Shown one piece after another: positions 52,813-60,641 of a stretch of DNA of 64,000 nucleotides. The notes beneath the pieces were generated by a model that saw only the letters and a program-made list of their open reading frames with translations, did not search any database and had not been told where the DNA came from. A program made the position numbers and the translations under genes. Origin of the DNA: Segatella copri (GTDB lineage: Bacteria > Bacteroidota > Bacteroidia > Bacteroidales > Bacteroidaceae). The stretch covers positions 2,601,001 to 2,665,000 of the forward strand of contig NZ_CP042464.1 of NCBI RefSeq assembly GCF_015074785.1, read 5' to 3'. Within the stretch, counting starts at the first letter, position 1; the number at the start of each line of letters is the position of its first letter.

Positions 52813-52853
52813 ATCCACCTTCAGAAAATAGTAATTACGCGTCGCTTTCAATG

Positions 52854-52898
52854 AAACAGGAGATAGATGACCAGATTTTGGCATTTATCTCCTGTTTT
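52854..52898 (+). terminator. Terminator of the small secreted protein gene
   Basis: AAACAGGAGATA (52854-52865) pairs with TATCTCCTGTTT (52886-52897) around a 20-nt loop, ending in T residues. Confidence 0.85.
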
Positions 52899-52900
52899 CG

Positions 52901-52932
52901 TTGGTTTATATCGCATTTTTGATTAACTTTGC
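52901..52932 (+). promoter_or_regulatory. Promoter of the hybrid kinase gene
   Basis: TTG (52901-52903), a 20-bp spacer and TAACTTTGC (52924-52932); the ATG is at 52975. Confidence 0.78.
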
Positions 52933-52974
52933 ACGCAAATAGCAAAAAGACTCAAAACATTAAAAGATAAGAAG

Positions 52975-55293
52975 ATGCAGCAAACAAACGTTCCTTTCAA
53001 GGTAGCCCTGGGTTACATCATCGTCGCCATCGTACTGATTCTGGCGATAGGGCTGGTATATCGCAACACCACAACCGTGCTCGCTATCAACCAGGCAACC
53101 CGCGACTATATCGAAAAGCGACAGGCAGCCGACAGCACCATGTCCAACCTGCTCAAGGAGGAACAGACCAATCTGCAGCAGCTTACCCGCGCCATGCAGG
53201 GCAAGTCATCCCACAACTATCTGCACGAGAAGATGAACAGCCTCAACAGTGGCGAAGATTCCGTTGTCGTGCATTCCAAGGCACCCAAGACTCATGTGGC
53301 AAAGAACACCACCGTAGAGGTGATGAAAACCCGCAAGGGCTTCTTCCGCCGCCTTGCCGATGCCTTCAGGAAGGAACATGCCGAAACGCTCAGCATCAGA
53401 CGCGACAGTAACCAGGCTATCACCGATACCCTCTCTACCCCGGTCAACTTAGCCGGAAACGTAGCCAATATCCTGGAACAAATTGACCGCAAGGAGAAGC
53501 AGTCTACGCGCGATAACCACGAGGCCATCAACCGCGAGGTGAGAGACCTGCAGATAACCAATGCCCGCCTCGCCCTGCGCTCCTCCCAGCAGCTCAACGA
53601 TATCCACCAGCGCGAACGTCAGGCGATGCAGCAGGCTATCAACCAGGCGATGCAGGCGCGCCAGAATCTGCTCTGGCAGATAGGTCTGCTTGCCATCGTA
53701 GCCATCACGGCCGCCGTCATCCTCGTCTATTACATCTACCGCGATACGCAGAAGGAACGCATCTACCGCGAGAATCTAGAAGAGGCTAACGAGGAAATCA
53801 GGCGCATCATGAACCAGCGCGAACGCCTGCTCCTCACCATCACCCACGACATCAAGGCTCCGGCTGCCAGCATCTCGGGCTTCATCGACCTGATGAAGGA
53901 TTATGTCGACAACCCGCAAGGCATCTCCTGTCTCAACAGCATCAAGGGTTCTGCCACCCATCTCTCCCGGCTCGTTGCCGCCCTGCTCGATTATCACCAG
54001 TTGGAAAACGGACTGATGAAGCTGAACCCTGTAGATTTCTCGCCTGCCGACATGTTCCGCCAGTGTGCCGGAGAGATGCAGATCCTGAGCCAGGAGAAGG
54101 GACTGGAACTGCATCTGGAGCTCGATGGCATCAGCAGTCCGCAGACCTACTACCGTGCCGATGCCTTCCGTATCCGTCAGATACTCAACAACCTGGTGAG
54201 CAATGCCATCAAGTATACCGATAAGGGCAGCGTCACCATCCAGGCAGCCATCAGTCCCCAGCACCTCCTCACCTTCTCGGTAAGGGATACCGGCAAGGGC
54301 ATGACCACCGAAGAGCGCCAGAAGGTGTTCCAGGCGTTCACCCGTCTGAAGAGTGCCCAGGGCATAGAGGGCACCGGTCTCGGACTGAACATCACCCAGG
54401 AACTGGTCAATCTGCTCCAGGGCACCCTGCGTCTGGAATCCGTCAAGGACAAGGGCAGCACCTTCACCGTCACCATTCCGCTTGCCTTAGGCACCGCTCC
54501 TGCAGCAGAAGAGGCAGAAGAGCAGAAGCCGCTCACCCCAGTCAAGCCCCATTTCGAAAATCACAAGATACTGCTGCTCGATGACGACCCGTTGCAGCTC
54601 CGTCTGCTTCAGGAAATGCTGAAGAAGCTGGTAGGCGACAGTTGGCAAGTCTTTGCCTGTCTGCATGTAGCCGAGGCGCTCACCGTGCTCCACAACGAGC
54701 ATCCTGCGCTGATGATGATGGATATCGAAATGCCCGAGATGAACGGCATCAGGATGATTCAGCACATCAACCACAGCCACATGAAGGTAGTAGCGATGAC
54801 CGCCCACGATGCCAGCATCATCAGAGAGTTGAAAGAAGCCGGTTTCGACGATTGCCTCTTCAAGCCGTTCAGCACAGAGAAGCTGAAAGAAATCCTCGGA
54901 TTGGAGGATGCAGCATCAGAAACAGAGGATATAGCAGAGAAAACATCATCAGAAGCAGAGGATATTACAGAGAAAACCAATAAGAATTCCCGCTTTGCAC
55001 CCCTCCTGACCTTTGCAGAAGGCGATCCGGAGGCAGAAGCCGAGATACTCAGCACCGTCAAGCAGGAGTTGTCATCCCATCTCCAGAACCTCCAGCAGGC
55101 AACAGAAGGCGAGTTATCAATAGAAGCCATCGGCAAGACAGCCCACAAGCTCCTCCCTATCGCCACGATGATAGAGATGGAGACCCGCCAGCACATCGCC
55201 GCCCTCGCTCCCGAGCATATCAGCGATCTGTCAGAATCTCAGATAAGAGCCTACACCCAGGCCATCATCGCCGACCTGAGGGCTCTCCTCTAG
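52975..55293 (+). CDS. Hybrid sensor histidine kinase/response regulator with Hpt
   Basis: A 772-aa membrane sensor. It has one transmembrane segment near residues 10-30, an extracytoplasmic Gln-rich coiled region, and a second segment near 225-248. HisKA carries His about 290 (LLTITHDIKAPAASISGF), then an HATPase domain (NNLVSNAIKYTDKGS, GTGLGLNIT). A receiver follows (LLLDDDPLQLRLLQ, MMMDIEMPEMNG with Asp about 582, CLFKPFS). An acidic linker with two EDI(A/T)EKT repeats leads to a C-terminal Hpt domain (GKTAHKLLPIA). It could pass phosphate to the upstream sigma-54 regulator. No periplasmic ligand-binding fold is recognised. Confidence 0.93.
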   Translation: MQQTNVPFKVALGYIIVAIVLILAIGLVYRNTTTVLAINQATRDYIEKRQAADSTMSNLLKEEQTNLQQLTRAMQGKSSHNYLHEKMNSLNSGEDSVVVHSKAPKTHVAKNTTVEVMKTRKGFFRRLADAFRKEHAETLSIRRDSNQAITDTLSTPVNLAGNVANILEQIDRKEKQSTRDNHEAINREVRDLQITNARLALRSSQQLNDIHQRERQAMQQAINQAMQARQNLLWQIGLLAIVAITAAVILVYYIYRDTQKERIYRENLEEANEEIRRIMNQRERLLLTITHDIKAPAASISGFIDLMKDYVDNPQGISCLNSIKGSATHLSRLVAALLDYHQLENGLMKLNPVDFSPADMFRQCAGEMQILSQEKGLELHLELDGISSPQTYYRADAFRIRQILNNLVSNAIKYTDKGSVTIQAAISPQHLLTFSVRDTGKGMTTEERQKVFQAFTRLKSAQGIEGTGLGLNITQELVNLLQGTLRLESVKDKGSTFTVTIPLALGTAPAAEEAEEQKPLTPVKPHFENHKILLLDDDPLQLRLLQEMLKKLVGDSWQVFACLHVAEALTVLHNEHPALMMMDIEMPEMNGIRMIQHINHSHMKVVAMTAHDASIIRELKEAGFDDCLFKPFSTEKLKEILGLEDAASETEDIAEKTSSEAEDITEKTNKNSRFAPLLTFAEGDPEAEAEILSTVKQELSSHLQNLQQATEGELSIEAIGKTAHKLLPIATMIEMETRQHIAALAPEHISDLSESQIRAYTQAIIADLRALL

Positions 55294-55300
55294 CTATCAG

Positions 55301-55684
55301 CTATTGTATCTCTTCCATCGACAATCCTGTTATTTCCAAGACTGTCGATGCATCCCTCCCCTTTGCCAGCATATTCCTGGCAATCTCAAGGCTACGCAGG
55401 TTCATAGCTTCTTCTCTGCCTTCTTCTCTGCCTTTCTGGTATCTGTCATCCAGGAGGGTTCTTTCAACACTTACCGAATCCCAGAATTTGTCGTAGGCAC
55501 GGAGCTCGGCATCTGTAAAGCCGGAAATTTCCAGTTCTTCTACTGACGGCAGATACTGTTGCAGGTGTATCAACTCGTCCTCGCTGGGTGACTGAAGGAC
55601 ATACAGGAGGTTTCTCAACCGATCAGGATGATTGCCGAATATATTCTTGAACGTGAGGTCTGCCTTAGGATCTAAGTACTTCAT
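55301..55684 (-). pseudogene. Internally deleted Rpn family nuclease remnant
   Basis: 127 codons from the ATG at 55684. The N-terminal YLDPKADLTFKNIFGNHPDR matches the start of Rpn proteins, and the C-terminal part (ISGFTDAELRAYDKFWDSVS, EIARNMLAKGRDASTVLEIT) matches their tail. The central 150 or so residues with the catalytic Asp and Glu-x-Gln are absent, so no nuclease activity is expected. The join is in frame. Its stop lies 8 bp from that of the convergent kinase gene. Confidence 0.8.
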
Positions 55685-55714
55685 AACCATCTGTTTTAAA
55701 ATTCTATAGCGCAA

Positions 55715-56084
55715 AGTTACGACTTTATTTTCATTCGCACAAGAGTTTTAGACATTTTTTCAGGCAAAATGAGCTGAAATGTTGAAAAAAAAAATCTTTT
55801 TCCTCCCGTATTACGTATAGTGTAAAAGATGTAAATGTATATATATAATATACTTGGTATAGTGTAGGGAAGAAAAATCTGCACCTAACTGTCTGATATT
55901 CAGTAATATATATTTTTAAGATTCTCCCTAGTAGTCATTCGGGCATATCAGAAAACACATGATTGGCCCTGATGGTACCTATTATTGGCTCTGGTAGTCA
56001 TCAAAAAAAGGTAATTTGCCCTGGTAGTCATTGAGCGCTTAAATGAGGTAAACAAACGATGTACTTCCGTTTACCAACTGAAGC
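55715..56084. other. Non-coding gap with CTGGTAGTCAT motifs
   Basis: No gene is supported. AT-rich sequence contains GTATAGTGTA twice (55815 and 55858 areas) and four CT(A/G)GTAGTCAT-like motifs at 55928, 55969, 55991 and 56021, of which two are 22 bp apart. It separates the Rpn remnant from array B. Confidence 0.6.
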
Positions 56085-56414
56085 GGCTGCGTCGGGTTAC
56101 AGATATGGCTGCGTTGGGTTAAGGATTCGACTGCATCGGGTTAAGGATTCGACTGCATCGGGTTAAGGATTCGACTGCATCGGGTTAAGGATTCGACTGC
56201 ATCGGGTTAAGGATTCGACTGCATCGGGTTAAGGATTCGACTGCATCGGGTTAAGGATTCGACTGCATCGGGTTAAGGATTCGACTGCATCGGGTTGCAG
56301 ATATGGCTGAACTGGGTTACACAGACGGCTGGACTCACTGATTGAGCCACTTGACTTAACTGATTGAACTACTTGAGTTAGCTGATTGAACCGTATCAGT
56401 ACTTTTCTGCATGA
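56085..56414 (+). repeat. 22-bp tandem repeat array B (15 units)
   Basis: Fifteen units in exact 22-bp register. The first starts GGCTGCGTCGGGTTACAG. Units 3-9 are seven identical copies starting GACTGCATCGGGTTAAGG. Unit 10 returns to the GCAGATAT ending, and units 11-14 diverge (GGCTGAACTGGGTTAC, GGCTGGACTCACTGATTGAG, ACTTGACTTAACTGATTG, ACTTGAGTTAGCTGATTG). The next sequence is ACTTGCGTACAA, as in array A. The core is thus locally expanded between shared edges. A 22-bp unit cannot code a repeat in one frame. Confidence 0.95.
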
Positions 56415-56485
56415 ACTTGCGTACAAAAGAACAGTTAATGAAGAGGACTTTTCATCAATGAAACTCAAAGCTTGTTTAACAAATT

Positions 56486-56586
56486 GAGAGTGCGTCATAA
56501 GTCACATCCAATACGCCCTGGGCTAGGAGCTTTTGGGCCTTCAGCCCGTCCTCGGCTGCAATTATCTAGACTTACGACACACTCTC
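56486..56586. repeat. Long palindrome enclosing a second palindromic repeat
   Basis: GAGAGTGCGTCATAAGTC (56486-56503) and GACTTACGACACACTCTC (56569-56586) are 18-bp inverted repeats with two mismatches, followed by CCTTTTTTG. Inside lies the second copy of the GGGCTAGGAGC..AGCCCG palindrome (56514-56551). The outer arms resemble the terminator at 7679-7723. The rest of 56415-56741 has no gene. Confidence 0.75.
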
Positions 56587-56741
56587 CCTTTTTTGTCTAC
56601 ATTTTTCACACTTCGAAAACAAGCTAGACGTAAGAAAAATATCATTTTCCCATAGGCGTTAGAAAAAGCCAGAACGCCAAACGGAATTTTCTTCTTTTTA
56701 CCTTTTAAAGCCTCTTTTTACTTTTTTACCTTTTTACTTTT

Positions 56742-57518
56742 TTACCTTTTTACAGCCCCTCTTATCACGAACCAGGCATGAACCGCAAGGGTGGGAAGAA
56801 GGCCGTAATGGGTGCGCATCACCTGAAAACGCTCCTTCAGGGAGGCTTTGTGGTTCTGCGTGGTCATGCCGCCATCCAGAAAATGGGTGAGGACGGCATG
56901 GACGTTGCGCAACGGCAACTTGCGGCGAGATGACTCCCGCATGATGCGGATACACCAGTCTACATCTGCCGAATAACGGTAGTGCAGATCGTAATGAATC
57001 TCACGGGCTATGTCTGTGCGGGCATAGAATGACTGGTGACATACCAGCATGCCCCAGATGAACGAACGCCACGTGAGCTTATTGGGTGGGGCTAGACGGC
57101 GATGACGCAGGAAATGGCCCATCTCGTCCACGATATCGGTATCGCCGTAAAGTACGCCGGGCAGTACTTCGCCTTCGCCTACACAGCCTTCTACGTACTC
57201 CAGCGTATCGGCTGTAGGAAAGGTGTCGCCGGCATTCATGAACACCAGGTAATCGCCCGTAGCACGGTCGATGCTCTTGTTCATGGCATCATAAAGTCCC
57301 TTGTCGGGTTCTGATATCACCACGATTTCGTGCGAGCTCTCGCCTACTGCATTGCGATGCTGATATGCCTTCACCAGCTGGAGGGTGCGGTCGCGGGAAC
57401 CGCCATCCATGATGATGTGCTCGATGTTGCAGTAGGTCTGGCGCTGCACGCTGTCGAGGGTACGCTGCAACTCCTTCTCGGCATTGTACGTACAGGTTAC
57501 GACGGTGAACTTAATCAT
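56742..57518 (-). CDS. Glycosyltransferase family 2
   Basis: A 258-aa GT-A enzyme: FTVVTCTYNAEKELQRTLDS, HIIMDGGSRDRTLQLV, ISEPDKGLYDAMNKSIDRA and YLVFMNAGD are typical of family 2 proteins acting on O-antigen or capsule sugars. Its ATG overlaps the stop of the upstream family 4 enzyme by 4 bp, so the two are translationally coupled. The C-terminus has a His/Arg-rich helix. Confidence 0.92.
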   Translation of the reverse strand: MIKFTVVTCTYNAEKELQRTLDSVQRQTYCNIEHIIMDGGSRDRTLQLVKAYQHRNAVGESSHEIVVISEPDKGLYDAMNKSIDRATGDYLVFMNAGDTFPTADTLEYVEGCVGEGEVLPGVLYGDTDIVDEMGHFLRHRRLAPPNKLTWRSFIWGMLVCHQSFYARTDIAREIHYDLHYRYSADVDWCIRIMRESSRRKLPLRNVHAVLTHFLDGGMTTQNHKASLKERFQVMRTHYGLLPTLAVHAWFVIRGAVKR

Positions 57519-58783
57519 AACTTATAGTTTTTGTAGGCCATCGCCTCGTTATAAACTTCAATATATTTCAATGCTACGGCATGCTGCGAATAGTTCTGTG
57601 CTACCTTCTGTAGACATGCCTGCTTCAGAGCTGCCCTGTCGGCCTCTTCGAGTACCCAGTGGATACCGCTCGCCAGGTCTTCGGTATCACGGTAGTTGGC
57701 CACGTAGCCGTTCTGCTGATGGTCTATCATCTCCGGTATACCTCCTACCCTGAAACCGATGCTCGGCACGCCGCACGCCATCGACTCCATGATGGTGTTA
57801 GGGAGGTTATCTTCGAGCGATGGCAGCACGAAGGCATCTGCCGAATTGTAGATTGCCACAATCTGCTTCTCATCGCTGACATAGCCGAGCGAATAGGACG
57901 GCAGGGTGAGGTTTACTTCCTCGGAATGGCCGCCCAGAATGGCGATGGCGGTATTCTCCTTCATCTCAGGATAGCGTGCTACCAGCCGGTCGATGGCTTC
58001 GATGAAATAGCGCATGCCCTTGCGCTCGTCGGTTACGCGCTGGGATACGAAGAGGATGATATGCTTGTCGGCTGGCAGACCGGCACGCAGACGCGCCTCT
58101 GCCTGATCCTGCGGACAGAACACGTGGGTATCTATCGGATTCGGGATGTTGGTGATGCGCTGCCCTACGAAGAGACCGCTGCCCTTAGCCTGCCGTTCGA
58201 GCCAACGGCTACAGGTGACGAAGGAGATGGCGCCGCGATGGTAGAGTTCCTTCTTGCGGCGGAATATCTTTGCTGAGAGGTCGTTCTTGCTGCCTTTATT
58301 GGGGAGAAGCGGACAGTTGCCGCAGGCGGAGGCATAGCGGTTGCAGCCACGGGCATAATGGCAGATGCCGGTAGCTGGCCAGAGATCGTGCATGGTCCAT
58401 ACCACCGGTTTGCCGCTGCGGATTATCTTGCGGATGTTCTTGAGTGAGAGCATGCCCTGGTTGATCCAGGAGAGATGGATGACATCTGCCTCCTGAAACT
58501 CGCGGAGCCTGGTGATATCGGTGCCCGATGTTGCCATGTCTACCTCCCAGAGGCGCTGACGGGAGAAATGGAGATGCCAGAACACGCACCAGCGCTCCCA
58601 CAGGAAGTTCCACTGCAACCTGAGCGAACGGGGCAGACTGACCACGGTGATGTCTTCTGTTTCCTTGTCGCGTACCAACATCTTTGCCTTAACGCCATTG
58701 TTGTTAAGGGCATCCATCAGGCGGTTGGCTGCTACTGCCGCTCCGCCTGTCTTTTCACTTGTATTTACTATGAGTACTCTCAT
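57515..58783 (-). CDS. Glycosyltransferase family 4 (GT-B)
   Basis: A 422-aa enzyme from the ATG at 58783 (an upstream in-frame extension has no promoter and is rejected). The start RVLIVNTSEKTGGAAVAANR and VVWTMHDLWPATGICHYARG belong to a GT4 group common in Bacteroidales exopolysaccharide loci. The C-terminal donor site is FVLPSLEDNLPNTIMESMAC (Glu-x7-Glu). A Cys cluster (CHYARGCNRYASACGNC) may bind metal. It forms an operon with the family 2 enzyme. Confidence 0.92.
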   Translation of the reverse strand: MRVLIVNTSEKTGGAAVAANRLMDALNNNGVKAKMLVRDKETEDITVVSLPRSLRLQWNFLWERWCVFWHLHFSRQRLWEVDMATSGTDITRLREFQEADVIHLSWINQGMLSLKNIRKIIRSGKPVVWTMHDLWPATGICHYARGCNRYASACGNCPLLPNKGSKNDLSAKIFRRKKELYHRGAISFVTCSRWLERQAKGSGLFVGQRITNIPNPIDTHVFCPQDQAEARLRAGLPADKHIILFVSQRVTDERKGMRYFIEAIDRLVARYPEMKENTAIAILGGHSEEVNLTLPSYSLGYVSDEKQIVAIYNSADAFVLPSLEDNLPNTIMESMACGVPSIGFRVGGIPEMIDHQQNGYVANYRDTEDLASGIHWVLEEADRAALKQACLQKVAQNYSQHAVALKYIEVYNEAMAYKNYKL

Positions 58784-58832
58784 CTGCGTATATTTTTGAT
58801 ACCGCAAAAAGCTGCGTATATTGATTGATACT

Positions 58833-58863
58833 GCAAAGATAGTACAAATCGGAGACAAAACAA
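58833..58863 (-). promoter_or_regulatory. Promoter of the GT4-GT2 operon
   Basis: On the minus strand TTG (58863-58861), a 19-bp spacer and TATCTTTGC (58841-58833). The leader contains a direct duplication (CTGCGTATATT(T/G)) of about 26 bp between 58785 and 58838, with one copy overlapping the -7 box. Confidence 0.75.
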
Positions 58864-58928
58864 AATAAAAAGGCATGTTTTTTTCGAGGAAATCGGAAAA
58901 GAGGAAACGGAAGGGGGAGAAAGGGGCA

Positions 58929-59104
58929 TAAAAAAACATACCACAACTCTCAACGAGCTGTGGCATGCAATATGTTTAACTTAAAAAATCTAATCAAAAT
59001 AGTCTCACGACTTTCTCAATTATCGGTTAAACAATCTACCTTAAAACCTAATAACTAAAAACCTAAATCTATTACTACTAACCTAAACAATCTATTAACC
59101 TTTT
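58929..59104 (-). ncRNA. Candidate small RNA with own promoter and terminator
   Basis: A minus-strand unit of about 175 nt lies between the GT4 operon and the IS110 element. It starts about 7 bp after a consensus promoter (59111-59142) and ends in a hairpin where ATGCCACA, one unpaired base and CTC pair with GAG, one unpaired base and TGTGGTAT (58937-58968), followed by seven T. The body is rich in TAGGTT and AATAGATT motifs and has no open frame longer than a few codons. No known RNA family is claimed. Confidence 0.6.
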
Positions 59105-59110
59105 GACGCT

Positions 59111-59142
59111 GCAAAATTACTACTATTTCGGCTATTCACCAA
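59111..59142 (-). promoter_or_regulatory. Promoter of the candidate small RNA
   Basis: On the minus strand TTG (59142-59140), an exact 20-bp spacer and TAATTTTGC (59119-59111). Confidence 0.7.
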
Positions 59143-59337
59143 ATATTCAGCCAAGAAAGTGTGACGTTTTTGCATTTTTTTGATATATATCAAGCAAAAA
59201 TGAACAAAAGAAACGGAAATTAACAACTTTCTGACACTTTTCCTACATTTTGCTGAATATAAAGCTTCTGCCCTTTCTATTATATTTGCACTTGGAAAAA
59301 TAAAGAGGTGAAAATCTTTATATCTGCAAACTTTTGT

Positions 59338-59346
59338 TAACTTTGC
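59338..59346 (+). promoter_or_regulatory. Junction-formed -7 box of the IS110 element
   Basis: TAACTTTGC reads from the flank (TTAAC) into the presumed first bases of the element (TTTGC). The flank thus supplies the TA and the element the TTTGC. Transcription would start near 59353 and cover bridge RNA and transposase. Confidence 0.5.
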
Positions 59347-59379
59347 AGAAAATTAGATAAGTACAATAAAAAAAGAAGA

Positions 59380-59545
59380 ATACTCCATATCCAGCGTTAA
59401 CCCTGTGCCCTTTCTAGCATAGTAAAGGCTTAGCCCTGTTTGGGGAACTGGATATTTTCTGAGCAGAAGCTTGAGAGTAAATTAGCCTGCTTGTGTAGAA
59501 CAAGACAGGACTCGTAGTATAGTTGTAGCCGCTCAGAACGGAGCA
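59380..59545 (+). ncRNA. Predicted IS110 bridge RNA
   Basis: Two long stem-loops in tandem. Loop 1: ATATCCAG (59387-59394) pairs with CTGGATAT (59448-59455), with an inner stem CCTTTCTA/TAG-AAAGG (59409-59428); its internal-loop strands are CGTTAACCCTGTG and CTTAGCCCTGTTTGGGGAA. Loop 2: TTCTGAGC (59457-59464) pairs with GCTCAGAA (59531-59538), with an inner stem CCTGCTTG/CAAG-CAGG (59486-59509). This two-internal-loop plan is that of target- and donor-binding loops. GTTAAC equals the left flank, GCCCTGTTT is complementary to AAACAGGGC at 60619-60627, and AGAGTAAA in loop 2 equals the right end (60613-60620). Confidence 0.72.
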
Positions 59546-59572
59546 CCCTTCTTATTAAAAACTTTATTCAAT

Positions 59573-60580
59573 ATGCAAATATACGGAATAGATTTGGCAA
59601 AAGAGAAATTTGACGTAAGTTTTTTCGACTTGACATCAAAAAAAGTATCAAACCACCCTTCACATAAGGTTGTAAAGAACAATTTTAAGAGTATCGGAAG
59701 GTTTTTAGAAACCCTTCCAAGCGATGCTGTATTGGTTGCTGAGCATACCGGAGTTTATGGTGATACTCTCTTGAAGTGCTGCATGGATAGCAATGTGAAG
59801 ATTGCCTTTGTGGGTGGATATGTCATCCATAGATACAGAGCTACCCCTGACCGTGCCAAGACGGATGTCCTGGATTGTGCACTGCTCAGAGATTTTGGAG
59901 AGAGATATCCTGATAAGCTGAAATACAAGACGTTTCCAGAAGAGGCTCTATATGAGCTTCGTCAATTGGCACGCCACCGGGAAATGCTTGTAGAACAGCG
60001 TAAGCAGCTAATAACAGCCGACAAGAGCGAGGATTGTCGTCCTATCAGAAGTCTTACCGTCAAGCGAAGCATGGACCGCATCAAAGAGATGTTGGACACG
60101 GAAATTGCAGAGACGGAAAAAGAAATGTTGAAAGTCATAAATGGACATGAGAGCATTCGCCACAACTATGAGCTTGTTAAAAGTGTCGATGGAGTTGGGC
60201 TGATTACCGCAGTAGAACTATTGGTAAAAACAGAGAATTTCACAAAAATAACTACAGCGCGCCAATATGCTGCTTATGCAGGAACTGCGCCATACGAAAA
60301 ATCATCGGGGAAAATGGACAAGGGAGCACATATATCCAAGATTGGTAATAGACGGTCAAAGACCTTGTTGTACATCTGCGCAGAAAGCGCCAGATTGCAC
60401 AACAAGGAGATTAAACTGTATTACGAGAGACGTACTTTAATAGATAAAAAGCCGCGTCATTATGTACTAAATGCCATAGCAAACAAGTTGCTAAGGATCA
60501 TATTCACCCTCGTGGAAAAAGGTGAATACTATGACGCAAACTTCATTAGGCAAGACCCAAGGGTCGTTAAATATAATTAA
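59573..60580 (+). CDS. IS110 family transposase (RNA-guided recombinase type)
   Basis: A 335-aa protein with the N-terminal RuvC-like DEDD domain (YGIDLAKEKFDVSFFDL; VAEHTGVYG; RAKTDVLDCALLRDFGERYP). After a coiled-coil middle comes the C-terminal transposase_20 domain (VKSVDGVGLITAVELLVKTE, AAYAGTAPYEKSSGK, SKIGNRRSKTLLY) with the serine-containing region. Length and motifs are complete, so it should be active. The non-coding segment before it matches the position of the bridge RNA in IS110-group elements. Confidence 0.95.
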   Translation: MQIYGIDLAKEKFDVSFFDLTSKKVSNHPSHKVVKNNFKSIGRFLETLPSDAVLVAEHTGVYGDTLLKCCMDSNVKIAFVGGYVIHRYRATPDRAKTDVLDCALLRDFGERYPDKLKYKTFPEEALYELRQLARHREMLVEQRKQLITADKSEDCRPIRSLTVKRSMDRIKEMLDTEIAETEKEMLKVINGHESIRHNYELVKSVDGVGLITAVELLVKTENFTKITTARQYAAYAGTAPYEKSSGKMDKGAHISKIGNRRSKTLLYICAESARLHNKEIKLYYERRTLIDKKPRHYVLNAIANKLLRIIFTLVEKGEYYDANFIRQDPRVVKYN

Positions 60581-60641
60581 CGTTAAAAAATACGCTCAAA
60601 GCTTGCTCAATTAGAGTAAAACAGGGCGTGCTGATTGCGTT

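Larger units (their letters stand above)
59342..60622 (+). mobile_element. IS110-family element with bridge-RNA leader (ends inferred)
   Basis: A 230-bp structured non-coding leader, a 335-aa IS110-type transposase and a 40-bp 3' end. As expected for IS110 there are no terminal inverted repeats and no long target duplication. Guide-loop matches place the ends at a shared AC dinucleotide: left flank GTTA-AC (59336-59341), right AC-AGGGC (60621-60627). The restored target is GTTAACAGGGC. It lies 3' of ispF. End positions are inference and could shift by several bp. Confidence 0.7.

Noticed and set aside
55301..55684. Complete short Rpn-type gene
   Set aside because: The N- and C-terminal parts match the full-length protein at 33706, but the catalytic centre is missing, which fits an internal deletion better.
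56229..56498. 89-codon minus-strand open frame over array B
   Set aside because: It covers the 22-bp repeats, whose period shifts frame each unit; no promoter and no domain.
58929..59142. Known RNA such as 6S, tmRNA or RNase P
   Set aside because: No signature of these RNAs is visible by eye; the sequence is AU-rich with one terminal hairpin, so it is reported only as a candidate.
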